Below, piece after piece: positions 15,182 to 23,845 of a stretch of 40,986 nt of DNA. The DNA is from Microbacteriaceae bacterium (GTDB lineage: Bacteria > Actinomycetota > Actinomycetes > Actinomycetales > Microbacteriaceae): NCBI GenBank assembly GCA_014378715.1, contig JACMNE010000059.1, positions 1 through 40,986 on the forward strand. The letters are read 5' to 3'. Numbering within the stretch: the first letter of the stretch is position 1; every line of letters starts with the position of its first letter. The translations under genes were made by a program, and so were the position numbers. The notes under the pieces are model-generated. The model ran no database searches, was not told the DNA's origin, and saw only the letters and a list, made by a program, of their open reading frames with translations.

Positions 15182-15963
15182 GTCTCACGACAGCGCCGCC
15201 CATCCTCGAGGTGCGCGGCATCGGCAAGAGCTACGGATCAATCATCGCGCTCAGCGACGTCTCGACCTCGGTCAACGTCGGCGAGGTTGTCTGCGTGCTC
15301 GGCGACAACGGTGCTGGCAAGTCCACCTTCATCAAGATCCTGGCCGGGGCACACGACTACAGCTCGGGGGAGCTGTTCCTCTACGGGCAGCCGAAGCGGT
15401 TCACCAGTCCGCGAGACGCCCTGGACTCCGGCATCGCCACCGTCTACCAGGACCTCGCGGTCGTTGCGCTCATGCCGGTCTGGCGCAACTTCTTCCTCGG
15501 CTCGGAACTCAGCACCGCCGGAGGGCCGTTCGCCCGGTTGCGGGTCAAGGAGATGAAGGCCGTCACCACGAGCGAGCTCCAGAAGATGGGGATCGACCTG
15601 CGTGACGTCGACCAGCCGATCGGCACGCTGTCCGGTGGGGAGCGCCAGTCGGTGGCGATCGCGCGCGCCGTCTATTTCGGGGCCAAGGCCGTGATCCTTG
15701 ACGAGCCGACATCCGCTCTGGGAGTGAAGCAGGCGGGCGTGGTGCTGCGCTACGTGGCACGAGCGCGCGACCAGGGGCTCGGGGTGGTGTTCATCACCCA
15801 CAACCCCCACCACGCCTACCCGGTTGGCGACAAGTTCCTTCTTCTGAAGCGCGGCACGAGTCTGGGCCAGTTCACGAAGTCCGAGATCTCGATCGCCGAG
15901 CTCACCGGGCTGATGGCCGGGGGAGCCGAGCTCGAGGCGCTCGCGCACGAGCTCGAGCGGTAG
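15178..15963 (+). CDS. Single-domain CUT2 ABC transporter ATPase (FrcA-like)
   Basis: A 261-residue nucleotide-binding protein with Walker [10 protein letters not shown] (residues 42-50), Q-loop Q91, signature LSGGE (151-155) and Walker B AVILDEP followed by TSALG; the switch histidine is in FITHN. Most CUT2 ATPases (RbsA, AraG) are fused pairs of about 500 residues. This one is half-size, as in the FrcA type that acts as a homodimer. It is the only transport ATPase gene in the window and clusters with its cognate binding protein and permease. It is unlikely to energise the three CUT1 systems, which usually use MsiK-like ATPases with an extra C-terminal domain. Confidence 0.92.
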   Translation: MSLTTAPPILEVRGIGKSYGSIIALSDVSTSVNVGEVVCVLGDNGAGKSTFIKILAGAHDYSSGELFLYGQPKRFTSPRDALDSGIATVYQDLAVVALMPVWRNFFLGSELSTAGGPFARLRVKEMKAVTTSELQKMGIDLRDVDQPIGTLSGGERQSVAIARAVYFGAKAVILDEPTSALGVKQAGVVLRYVARARDQGLGVVFITHNPHHAYPVGDKFLLLKRGTSLGQFTKSEISIAELTGLMAGGAELEALAHELER

Positions 15964-16032
15964 CCCTACCTCCCCGGCACCCGCCCGTCCACCGCTGGCG
16001 TCGGGGAATCGCGTGGTGATATCCCTGTAGTC

Positions 16033-16338
16033 ATGTCATCAGACGACCGCGACCTCGACCAGTTTGCCCACCACCTCGCCCAGGCGCTGCAGATCCTCGA
16101 CCTGAAGCTCGACCACCGGGTTGTACTCGATGTGGTGGAACGGGCCACCGAGACGGCAGGTGCGGACGTGGGCAGCCTGACTGCCTTCTATGTCGGGTAC
16201 GCGGCGGGCAAGGCGGCGGGCAGCGGCGACCGCTCGGGTGCCGACACTGTGATGTCGGCAGCGGATGTCGCGTCCACCGTCATCGCGGAATCGGCCGGTG
16301 GCACGGACAGTCAGGGCTGGAGCGCCACCGCGCAATAG
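16033..16338 (+). CDS. Small DUF6457-like protein
   Basis: A 101-residue protein of the type often found in actinobacteria beside molybdenum-cofactor and formate-dehydrogenase-like genes. It has helical segments (LDQFAHHLAQALQILDL, VLDVVERATETAG) and a Gly-Ala-rich stretch FYVGYAAGKAAG. It is convergent with the FdhF-like molybdoenzyme, 36 bp apart end to end, which supports a molybdoenzyme-related role. The family assignment is by recognition of pattern only. The bases before its ATG (CCTGTAGTCATG) equal those before the AraC-type gene, suggesting a leaderless start, though the -10 box is weaker. Confidence 0.65.
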   Translation: MSSDDRDLDQFAHHLAQALQILDLKLDHRVVLDVVERATETAGADVGSLTAFYVGYAAGKAAGSGDRSGADTVMSAADVASTVIAESAGGTDSQGWSATAQ

Positions 16339-16374
16339 CGCGGGCCGGGCCCCCGATCTCGCAGCGCGGGCCGC

Positions 16375-18708
16375 TCAGCCGCGGGTCATGCGGGTGTCGG
16401 GGGGCGCGACATCCGCTTCATCGGCACGGACCTCGAGGCGCACGATCACGGCCTTGGACACGGGGGTGTTGCTGCCCTCCGCGACGTGGGCGAGCGGGAT
16501 GAGCACGTTGGCCTCCGGATAGTAGGCCGCAGCGCAGCCGCGCGCGGTCGGGTAGGAGACGACCCGCCACCGGCGCAGCACCCGCTCGGCGTCGTCGTCG
16601 AAGAGGGCGCGCACGTCGACGAACTGGCCCTCGGTCAGGCCGAGCTCGGCGATGTCCGCCGGGTTCACGAAGATGACGTGCCGGCCGTTCTTGATGCCCC
16701 GGTAGCGGTCGTTGTGTCCGTAGATGGTGGTGTTGAACTGGTCGTGGGAGCGCAGGGTCTGCAGGATGAGGGTGCCGGCCGGCCGCTCGAGCGCCTCGAG
16801 GTCGTTGACCGTGAGCACGGCCTTACCCGTCGGTGTGGTGAAGGTGCGCGAGTCGCGGGGGCCGTTGGGCAGCACGAAGCCGCCGTCGCGGCGCACCTTG
16901 CTGTTGTAGTCCTCGCAGCCGGCGACGACGTGCGAGATGTGATCGCGGATGAGGTCGTAGTCGTGCTCGAAGCCGGACCAGTCCACCGCGACCCGGTCGG
17001 CCAGGGTCGCGTGGGCGAGGCGGCAGATGATCGCGACCTCGGAGAGCAGGGTGTCCGACACGGGTTCCAACGTGCCGCGGGAGGCGTGCACAGCGCACAC
17101 GGTGTCCTCGACCGAGACGAACTGCTCGCCGGATGCCTGGCGGTCGATCTCGGTGCGTCCCATGGTCGGCAGGATCAGCGCCTCTGTGCCGATGACGGCG
17201 TGCGAGCGGTTGAGCTTGGTCGACACCTGCACGGTCATCTCGGTCCCACGGAAGGCGGCCTCTGCCGCGTTCGTGTCGGAGATCGCGGCGACGAGGTTGC
17301 CTCCGACCGCCATGAAGAACTTGACCCTGCCGTCGCGCATACCCTCGATCGTCTGCACGGCGTCGAGCCCGTGCTCGCGCGGCGGTGCGAAGCCGAACTC
17401 CTCCTTGATCGCGCCGAGGAACGACGGCGGCATCTGCTCCCAGATGCCCATCGTGCGGTCGCCCTGCACGTTGCTGTGGCCGCGGATCGGCGAGGCGCCC
17501 GCGCCGGGCTTGCCGATGTTGCCGCGCAGCAGCAGCAGGTTGATGACCTCCTTGATCGTGGCGACCCCCTTCTTCTGCTGGGTGAGCCCCATCGCCCAGG
17601 TGATGATCACCCTCTCCGAGCGGATGTAGCGTGCCGCCAGCTCGTCGATCTCCTGCACTTTCAGGCCGGTCGCCGCGAGCACGGCGTCGTCGTCGAGGTT
17701 CGCCAGGTGCACCTTCAGGGCGTCGAGTCCCTCGCAGTAGCGGTCGAGGAAGTCGTGGTCGAGCACGGTGCCGGGGTTCTCGGCCTCGGCATCGAGCACC
17801 CGCTTGCTCACCGCCTGCAGCAGGGCCATGTCGCCGCCGAGCCGCACCTGCAGGTACTGGTCGGCCATCTTGGTGCCCGCTCCGACAACGCCCCGCACCC
17901 GCTGCGGGTTCTTGTACCGCTGGAGTCCGGCCTCCAGCATCGGGTTGACCGCGACGATGTGGGCGCCGTTGTCCTTGGCCTCCTCGAGTGCGGTGAGCAT
18001 CCGCGGATGGTTGGTGCCCGGGTTTTGGCCCATCACGATGATCAGGTCGGCGCGGCCGTAGTCGTCGTAGGTCACGGTGGCCTTGCCGACCCCGATGGTC
18101 TGGCCCATTCCCCAGCCGGATGACTCGTGGCACATGTTCGAGCAGTCGGGCAGGTTGTTGGTGCCGAAGGCCCGCACGAACAGCTGGTAGGTGAACGCCG
18201 CCTCGTTCGAGGTGCGTCCGCTGGTGTAGAACGCGGCCTCGTGCGGGGAGTCGAGCGAGTTCAGCTTGTCGGCGATGATCGTGAATGCCTGCTGCCAGCT
18301 GACGGGATGGTAGCGATCATCCGCTGCGGACTTGTAGACGGGCTCGGTGAGGCGACCCTGCATACCCAGCCAGTACTCGCTGCGGCCCTCGAGGTCGGCG
18401 ATGGAGTGCTCGCCCCAGAAGGAACCGGGCACGGTGACGGGCGTCGCCTCCCAGGTGACGGCCTTCGCGCCGTTCTCGCAGAACTCGAAGGCCTTGCGCT
18501 TGTCGGGATCGGGCCAGGCGCAGCTGGGGCAGTCGAATCCGTGCTTCTGGTTGAGGGCGAGCATCGTCTTGCGGGTTCGGTTGACCCCCAGGTGCTCGAG
18601 GGCGGGTTCCATCGAGTGGGTCACTCCGGGAACGCCGGCCGCCCAGGTCTTGCGCTCGCCGACCTCGAGGTCCTGCTCCTCATCGGCCTGGGGCTTCTCA
18701 AACGTCAT
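16375..18708 (-). CDS. FdhF/YdeP-family molybdopterin oxidoreductase
   Basis: A 777-residue enzyme related to formate dehydrogenase H, closest by motif to the YdeP type. GFDCPSCAWPDP (C60, C63) and FCENGAK (C77) form the cysteine-rich N-terminal site. SNMCHESSG gives the probable molybdenum ligand C193 followed by H194. Guanine-dinucleotide-binding segments include IIVMGQNPGTNHP, RGHSNVQGDRTMG, and a C-terminal dinucleotide-binding domain with RSHDQFNTTIYG and NPADIAELGL. There is no Tat signal, so it is cytoplasmic. The ATG at 18708 has AGGAGA at 18714-18719. The physiological substrate of this subfamily is uncertain; formate activity should not be assumed. The gene is monocistronic here. 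Confidence 0.9.
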   Translation of the reverse strand: MTFEKPQADEEQDLEVGERKTWAAGVPGVTHSMEPALEHLGVNRTRKTMLALNQKHGFDCPSCAWPDPDKRKAFEFCENGAKAVTWEATPVTVPGSFWGEHSIADLEGRSEYWLGMQGRLTEPVYKSAADDRYHPVSWQQAFTIIADKLNSLDSPHEAAFYTSGRTSNEAAFTYQLFVRAFGTNNLPDCSNMCHESSGWGMGQTIGVGKATVTYDDYGRADLIIVMGQNPGTNHPRMLTALEEAKDNGAHIVAVNPMLEAGLQRYKNPQRVRGVVGAGTKMADQYLQVRLGGDMALLQAVSKRVLDAEAENPGTVLDHDFLDRYCEGLDALKVHLANLDDDAVLAATGLKVQEIDELAARYIRSERVIITWAMGLTQQKKGVATIKEVINLLLLRGNIGKPGAGASPIRGHSNVQGDRTMGIWEQMPPSFLGAIKEEFGFAPPREHGLDAVQTIEGMRDGRVKFFMAVGGNLVAAISDTNAAEAAFRGTEMTVQVSTKLNRSHAVIGTEALILPTMGRTEIDRQASGEQFVSVEDTVCAVHASRGTLEPVSDTLLSEVAIICRLAHATLADRVAVDWSGFEHDYDLIRDHISHVVAGCEDYNSKVRRDGGFVLPNGPRDSRTFTTPTGKAVLTVNDLEALERPAGTLILQTLRSHDQFNTTIYGHNDRYRGIKNGRHVIFVNPADIAELGLTEGQFVDVRALFDDDAERVLRRWRVVSYPTARGCAAAYYPEANVLIPLAHVAEGSNTPVSKAVIVRLEVRADEADVAPPDTRMTRG

Positions 18709-18791
18709 CGTGGTCTCCTGATCGTCGGCAGGATCGATCTAACCCCGTGTGGCGCGCGGCGGCAAGGCGCTTGCGGTGCGTGTTTGCCGCC

Positions 18792-19607
18792 CTACTCCTT
18801 CACGGCCCCGTCGAGCATTCCGCGGATGAAGTAGCGCTGAAGGAAGACGTACACGATGACGACGGGCAGCGCCACGAGCACGGCGCCCGCCGCGAGCAGT
18901 GCCGTGCCCTGGGTGTACTGCCCCTGGAACAGCGCGAGGCCGAGCGGTGCCGTGCGGAACTCGCCGGTCGGCGACATGACCAGGGGGATGAGGAACTCGT
19001 TCCAGGTCCACATGAACATCAGCACGACCATCGTGGTGATCGCCGGTCGCCCCATCGGGATGAGGATCGACCAGAGGATCCGCTTCGGGGAGGCCCCGTC
19101 GAGCCGTGCCGCCTCGATGATCGAGCGGTTGACGCCACGGAAGTACGCCCGCATCCAGTAGGTGCCGAACGCGATCGACTGCGCGACCTGGGGCAGCGCC
19201 ACCGCCCAGACCGTGTCCGTGAGCCCGAGGCTGCGGAGGTCGAAGAACAGCGGCACGACGATCGCCTCAGACGGAACCATGATCCCGATCAGGAACAGGT
19301 AGAACAGTGTCTGGCTGCCGCGGAAGGTCATGGTGCCGAAGGCGTAGCCGCTCAGGAGCGACAGGGCCACGGAGAGGGTCACCACGATCACCGCGACGAG
19401 CACGGAGGTGCCCATGTACTGCCCGAAGCGTCCCTCCTCCCAGGCGACCGCGAAGTTGCCCGGATGGAACGCGCCCTCGCGAGCGGCGGAGGCACTCGCC
19501 GGGGAGAACGCCGCGACCACGATGGTGAGGATGGGGGCGAGCACGGCGATCGCCACGACGGCGAGGATGACGTAGTTCATCAGCCGCTCCGAAGTGCTGA
19601 CCCTCAC
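18792..19607 (-). CDS. CUT1 sugar ABC transporter permease (MalG type)
   Basis: A 271-residue membrane protein with about six helices (YVILAVVAIAVLAPILTIVV first) and the EAA motif IEAARLDGASPKRILW. WTWNEFLIPLV is typical of MalG-like subunits. Its ATG overlaps the stop of the preceding permease by four bases. It is the last gene of the minus-strand operon kinase, binding protein, permease, permease. Its C-terminal RGMLDGAVKE is common in actinobacterial CUT1 permeases. Confidence 0.9.
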   Translation of the reverse strand: MRVSTSERLMNYVILAVVAIAVLAPILTIVVAAFSPASASAAREGAFHPGNFAVAWEEGRFGQYMGTSVLVAVIVVTLSVALSLLSGYAFGTMTFRGSQTLFYLFLIGIMVPSEAIVVPLFFDLRSLGLTDTVWAVALPQVAQSIAFGTYWMRAYFRGVNRSIIEAARLDGASPKRILWSILIPMGRPAITTMVVLMFMWTWNEFLIPLVMSPTGEFRTAPLGLALFQGQYTQGTALLAAGAVLVALPVVIVYVFLQRYFIRGMLDGAVKE

Positions 19608-20497
19608 GAGGTGGCCCGGTCGCTCGCTCGGTTGATGACGAGGCTGATCAGGAAGATGATCACGGTGAGGGTGACCCCGACGGCGGCCGCGGAGCCGACC
19701 TGGCCGAGTTCGAACGCCCGCCGGTACACCTCGTAGCTGGGCACCGTGGTCGAGCTGCCCGGCCCGCCGCCCGTGGTCACGTAGATGAGGTCGAAGGTCT
19801 TGAGCGAGGCGACGACCGTGAGGGTCAGGGCGACCGTGGTCTCCGCGCGCACGGCCGGCACGATGATCGAGAAGAACTCGCGGATCGGGCCCGCGCCGTC
19901 GAGGCGTGCCGACTCGAACTGCTCGACAGGGATCCGCGCCATGCCGGCCATCAGAAGCACGGTCACGAGCCCGGTCGACACCCAGGTGCCGATGATGCCG
20001 ACGGCGGGCAGCGAGAAGGCGTAGTCGCCGAGCCAGGCGCGGGTGAGAGAGTCGAGGCCGACGGTGCGCAGCGCCGTGTTGAGTACCCCGTCCGGCGCGT
20101 ACACCTGGCGCCAGGCGACCGCGACGACGACCATCGCGATGACCTGGGGCAGGAAGATGATCGTGCGGAACACCGACAGCCCGCGCACGCGGGAGCGGGT
20201 CAGCAACGTCGCCATGACCAGCCCGATCGACACCGGCAGCACCGCGTAGAAGAAGATGAAGACGAACGCGTGACCGAACGCGGCGATCAGCCGGTCATCG
20301 CCGAGGATCGCCACGTAGTTGTCCGCCCCGACGAAGGTCGCAAGGGTCAGGCCGTCCCAGTCGAAGAGCGACAGATGCACGCTCCGCGCCAGCGGATAGA
20401 GCACGACAGCGCCGTAGACCAAAAACGCGGGCAGGATGAAGAGGTAGGGAGTCCACCGGTTTCCCGCGGTCGAGGTCCGACGAACGGCCCCCGCCAT
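19604..20497 (-). CDS. CUT1 sugar ABC transporter permease (MalF type)
   Basis: A 297-residue membrane protein beginning MAGAVRRTSTAGNRW, then YLFILPAFLVYGAVVLYPLA as first helix. The EAA-like loop is FESARLDGAGPIREFF and the periplasmic/TM segment TFDLIYVTTGGGP is typical. The frame is open further upstream into the binding-protein gene, but the ATG at 20497, seven bases after that gene's stop, fits homology. It pairs with the 18792 permease. No cognate ATPase is nearby. Confidence 0.9.
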   Translation of the reverse strand: MAGAVRRTSTAGNRWTPYLFILPAFLVYGAVVLYPLARSVHLSLFDWDGLTLATFVGADNYVAILGDDRLIAAFGHAFVFIFFYAVLPVSIGLVMATLLTRSRVRGLSVFRTIIFLPQVIAMVVVAVAWRQVYAPDGVLNTALRTVGLDSLTRAWLGDYAFSLPAVGIIGTWVSTGLVTVLLMAGMARIPVEQFESARLDGAGPIREFFSIIVPAVRAETTVALTLTVVASLKTFDLIYVTTGGGPGSSTTVPSYEVYRRAFELGQVGSAAAVGVTLTVIIFLISLVINRASDRATS

Positions 20498-20504
20498 GCG
20501 AGAC

Positions 20505-21875
20505 TCAGCCGGCCGTGGTGAACGCGGCATAGTCGGCTTCCATCGCGTCGAGGAACTCCTGCGGTGTCGACTGCGCGGCGAGCAGACCCTGGAGGCCCTC
20601 GCCGAGGGTGTCGCCCATCGTCGGGGTGGCGTAGTCGAGGTAGGGGAGCAGCACACCGTCCTGGGTGACCGCGCCGAACGCGGAGTAGATGTCGCGCAGC
20701 ACGCCGGAGGCCGGGGCGTAGTCCTGCGTGTTCACCACCGGCAGGTTGCCGGTCTCGGCGAGGATCGCCATCGCGTCGTCGTTGGTGATGAAGTCAATGT
20801 AGGCGGCGGCGAGGTCCATGTTCGGGGTGGACGCTGTGACGGTGAACGGCAGCCCGGTGCCGCCCGTGGTCTGCGCACCCTCGCCGGCGACGGCCGGCGG
20901 CACGAAGAAGCCGACGTCGTCGCCCATGGCGTCCTGCAGGTCGGGGGCGAGCCAGGAGCCGGCCATCAGGAAGGCGCCGTCGCCGGTCGTCAGCGACTGC
21001 CAGGCGGCGTCGTAGTCGGTGCCGTTGACGCCCTCGTTGAAGTATCCGTCCTGCTGCCACCCCTGGAGGGTCGTGGCCGCAGCGAGGTTCGCCGGGGTGT
21101 TCCAGGTGGCTCCTGCGTTGCCGAAGCCGAGCTCCGCGATCTCGTCACTGGGCACCAGGGCGCCCTGGACGGGGCCGAAGACGTGCCCCGCCGGCCACTT
21201 CTCGATGTTGCCGAGAAGGAGCGGGGTGGTGCCAGCGGATGATGCGGTGGCGAGCGCGGCCTCGAAGCCGGCCCAGTCGGCGGGCACGGCGATACCCAGG
21301 TCGGCGAGCTTCTGCTTGCTGTAGTAGACCCCGACGATCTCGCCGACCTGGGGGAGGCCGTAAAGCGAGCCGCTGCCGAAGGTGGCGCCGTCCTGGCTGT
21401 AGCTCGAATAGCCGAGGATGCTCTCGGGGAAGCGGTCGGTCCAGCCGTATTCGTCAGCCCAGGCGTCGAGCGGCAGGAGCTGGCCCGCCTCGACGAAGGC
21501 GCCCATCGAGTTCCGGGCGTTATTCGCCTGCACCACGTCGGGGGCGTCGTCGCCGCTCAGTGCCAGGCGCAGGGTCGTTCCGAGGTCGTCGAAGGACTGC
21601 GACACCCGGTCGATGGTGATGTTCGGGTAGGCGGCCTCGAAGGCCGCGTTGAGGCGGGTCATCTGCTCGTCCTGGCCGCCGCGCACCTCCTGGTCCCAGA
21701 CGGTGAGGGTGAGCTCGCCCATTGCGGCGACATCGGTCTCGATCGTGCGGTTCGGGTCGAGGCTCGCCTGCGGGGCGGCCCCGGAGCCGGGGGTGCACCC
21801 GGCGAGGACCAGCGCGAGAACGGCTGCGGAGACGACACCCGCGGTGCGGCGGGCGGTGCGGTGGGTACGGCTCAT
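20505..21875 (-). CDS. Extracellular sugar-binding lipoprotein (family 1)
   Basis: A 456-residue binding protein. The signal sequence is MSRTHRTARRTAGVVSAAVL, with the lipobox VLAGC (C27). The mature protein starts near LTLTVWDQEVRGGQDEQM and includes DDAPDVVQANNAR and GQLLPLDAWADEYGW, the usual family-1 pattern. The ATG at 21875 is preferred to the in-frame ATG 16 codons upstream because the signal peptide then has normal length. It lies 58 bp downstream of the kinase gene. Its ligand is probably an oligosaccharide or glycoside destined for the GH4 enzyme encoded divergently. Confidence 0.88.
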   Translation of the reverse strand: MSRTHRTARRTAGVVSAAVLALVLAGCTPGSGAAPQASLDPNRTIETDVAAMGELTLTVWDQEVRGGQDEQMTRLNAAFEAAYPNITIDRVSQSFDDLGTTLRLALSGDDAPDVVQANNARNSMGAFVEAGQLLPLDAWADEYGWTDRFPESILGYSSYSQDGATFGSGSLYGLPQVGEIVGVYYSKQKLADLGIAVPADWAGFEAALATASSAGTTPLLLGNIEKWPAGHVFGPVQGALVPSDEIAELGFGNAGATWNTPANLAAATTLQGWQQDGYFNEGVNGTDYDAAWQSLTTGDGAFLMAGSWLAPDLQDAMGDDVGFFVPPAVAGEGAQTTGGTGLPFTVTASTPNMDLAAAYIDFITNDDAMAILAETGNLPVVNTQDYAPASGVLRDIYSAFGAVTQDGVLLPYLDYATPTMGDTLGEGLQGLLAAQSTPQEFLDAMEADYAAFTTAG

Positions 21876-21933
21876 GGTGCATGTCCTCGGGTCTCGGATG
21901 CTGCGGTCGGGGTGGCGGGTCAAGGGTGGCAGG

Positions 21934-23016
21934 TCACGTGTGGCTGTGCGGGGCGTAGCGCTCGGCCTCGGTCAGCAGCCCGAAGGTGGCGTCGGCTCGG
22001 CGCACGGCGTGGGTCCGCTCGCCGCGGGTCGCCTCGTCCAGGAACGCGTAGCGGCGGGCGAGCTCCGCCGTGGCGGCATTGCGGCCGGCATCCGCTTTGG
22101 TCACCTGCCACCAGTCGGCGATGTCGCCCCAGCCCGGCGCGGCGAGTGATCCGCCGAAGTGCTGCACGGCGAGCGAGGCGCAGAGGGCGGCGAAGGAGAG
22201 CCGCGTCTCGAGGGGCCAGAGCGCGAGGGTGCCGGTGATGACGGCGGCGGCGAACACGTCGCCCGCCCCGGTCGGGTCGAGGGAGAGGACAGGCAGGCTC
22301 GGCACATCCGCTTTCTCGCCGGTGCTCGAGTCGATGGCGACGGCGCCGTCCTTGCCGCGGGTGACGATCGCGAGCGGCACCAGGTCGGCGAGCGCCGCGA
22401 CGGCCGCGGTGGGGGAGTCGGTGCGGGTGTAGGCCATGGCCTCGACGTGGTTCGGCACAAAGGCGTGGCAGTGGTCGAGGGCGCGGAGCGTGGCGACATC
22501 CCACAGGCCGGTCGGGTCCCAGCCGACGTCGGCGAAGACGAGGGGCGAGCCGGGCACGGCGGCCAGCCACCATGGCTCGTCACCTGCGGCCGGGTCGAGC
22601 TCGGTCATCACGGCGCGGGCCGGTGGGGCGATGCCGACGAGCTCGAGCTGGGTGATCGGCATCGGGTGGCCGTGGGTGATCATGCTGCGGTCGCCGGCGG
22701 TGGCGAGCGAGACGGTGACGGCAGAGTGCCAGCCGGGGAAGGTGCGGGAGCGCCCGAGGTCGATGCGCTCCTGTGACTCGAGCAGCGACCAGGCCCACTG
22801 CCCGTAGGCGTCGTCGCCGAATCCGGCGGCGAGGCTCGTGCGCAGGCCGAGGCGGGCGGCGGCGACGGCAAGGTTGGCGATGCCGCCCGGCAGCGACCCC
22901 ATACCCTCGGCCCAGACCTCGGTGCCGGGGGTGGGCTGCGACGGCAGGCCGGTGAACACGATGTCGAAGAATATCGTGCCCGAGAGGAAGAGGTCGAATT
23001 CGACCGGCGGCGTCAT
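21934..23016 (-). CDS. PfkB-family carbohydrate kinase
   Basis: A 360-residue ribokinase-fold kinase. The first PfkB signature region is GSLPGGIANLAVAAARLG (from residue 40). The second is LDPTGAGDVFAAAVITG, with D253 as the expected catalytic base and the GAG anion hole. VTRGKDGAVA is the usual strand before the nucleotide site. It is the first gene of the operon with a CUT1 transporter and is divergent from a DeoR regulator and a GH4 glycosidase. Its substrate could be an imported glycoside or a released monosaccharide; the sequence alone cannot say. The promoter is leaderless (TAGCGT six bases before the ATG). The tail after about residue 300 is longer than in minimal ribokinases. Confidence 0.88.
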   Translation of the reverse strand: MTPPVEFDLFLSGTIFFDIVFTGLPSQPTPGTEVWAEGMGSLPGGIANLAVAAARLGLRTSLAAGFGDDAYGQWAWSLLESQERIDLGRSRTFPGWHSAVTVSLATAGDRSMITHGHPMPITQLELVGIAPPARAVMTELDPAAGDEPWWLAAVPGSPLVFADVGWDPTGLWDVATLRALDHCHAFVPNHVEAMAYTRTDSPTAAVAALADLVPLAIVTRGKDGAVAIDSSTGEKADVPSLPVLSLDPTGAGDVFAAAVITGTLALWPLETRLSFAALCASLAVQHFGGSLAAPGWGDIADWWQVTKADAGRNAATAELARRYAFLDEATRGERTHAVRRADATFGLLTEAERYAPHSHT

Positions 23017-23051
23017 CCCAGCACGCTATCAGGCAATTTCGAGCAGGACAA
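23014..23051 (-). promoter_or_regulatory. Leaderless promoter of the kinase/ABC operon
   Basis: On the minus strand, TTGTCC (23046-23051) and TAGCGT (23023-23028) are 17 bp apart, and the -10 box is six bases from the ATG at 23016. The -35 box overlaps the left half of a candidate DeoR-type inverted repeat. Confidence 0.65.
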
Positions 23052-23077
23052 CCGCCCACGCGTGCTCGCTTCTGCTC
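23041..23077. promoter_or_regulatory. Candidate DeoR-type operator between divergent promoters
   Basis: GAGCAG (23041-23046) and CTGCTC (23072-23077) form an inverted repeat with a 25-bp centre. The right arm lies in CTTCTGCT (23069-23076), which recurs at 25222-25229 before the long plus-strand operon. DeoR-family sites are often repeated half-sites, so the local regulator is the natural candidate binder. Confidence 0.4.
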
Positions 23078-23089
23078 ATAACTGATCAT

Positions 23090-23104
23090 TAGGATGGGGG
23101 CATG
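23090..23104 (+). promoter_or_regulatory. Leaderless promoter -10 box of the DeoR-type regulator
   Basis: TAGGAT (23090-23095) lies six bases before the ATG at 23102. No good -35 box is seen; the CTTCTGCT element occupies that area. Confidence 0.5.
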
Positions 23105-23845
23105 CTCACCTCCACCCGCCGCGCCTCGATCCTGCGTCGGGTCGCCGCCTCGGGAGAGGCGTCGGTGCTCGAGCTCGCCGAGAGCCTCAACGTGAGCGCG
23201 TCGACGATCCGCCGCGACCTCAACAGCCTCGACGCAGATGGGCTGCTGCGCCGGGTGCGGGGCGGCGGCAGCGTCGAGCCTGACCGCGAGCCGTTCCAGC
23301 AGGTCGCCACCCAGGCCACTTCGGCCAAGGAGCGGATCGCCGAGCGCGCCGCCGCCCTCGTCGTCGACGGCGACGTCGTGGTGCTCGACATCGGCACCAC
23401 GGCCGCCCTCGTGGCCCGCCGGCTGGCCGGCCGGAGGATCACCGTGATCACCGCGAGCGTGGCGGTGCTCGACGAACTGCGAGACGACGAGGGAATCGAG
23501 CTCATCCTGCTCGGCGGGGTGCTGCGGCGCTCCTATCACTCGCTCGTCGGCTCCCTCACGGAGGACGCCCTCTCCCAACTGCGCGGCACGATCTGCTTCC
23601 TCGGCACCAGCGGGGTGCTGGCCGACGGCACGGTCATGGACTCGACCGGCGCCGAGGTGCCGATCAAGCGGGCCATCCTCACCTCGTCCGCACGCACCGT
23701 GCTCGTGGCCGACGACTCCAAGTTCCCCGGCACCGGGATCCTCTCGGTCTGCCCGGCATCCCGCATCGACGTGGTCGTCACCTCCGGCGAGCACCCCACC
23801 CTCGACGTGTTCCGCACGGCAGGAAGCACGGTGATCCTCGCATGA
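23102..23845 (+). CDS. DeoR-family transcriptional regulator
   Basis: A 247-residue repressor. Its N-terminal winged helix (SILRRVAASGEASVLELAESL, then VSASTIRRDLNSLDADGLLRRVRGG, residues 8-56) is characteristic. The sugar-phosphate-sensing domain follows, with IGTTAALVARRL, LLGGVLRRSYHSLVG and the late VADDSKFPGTG, all standard in DeoR/GlpR proteins. DeoR members normally respond to phosphorylated sugars, which fits the neighbouring kinase and CDTP-type GH4 enzyme. It overlaps that GH4 gene by four bases (ATGA at 23842). It likely controls the divergent kinase/ABC operon, itself and GH4, and perhaps the operon at 25300. Confidence 0.92.
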   Translation: MLTSTRRASILRRVAASGEASVLELAESLNVSASTIRRDLNSLDADGLLRRVRGGGSVEPDREPFQQVATQATSAKERIAERAAALVVDGDVVVLDIGTTAALVARRLAGRRITVITASVAVLDELRDDEGIELILLGGVLRRSYHSLVGSLTEDALSQLRGTICFLGTSGVLADGTVMDSTGAEVPIKRAILTSSARTVLVADDSKFPGTGILSVCPASRIDVVVTSGEHPTLDVFRTAGSTVILA

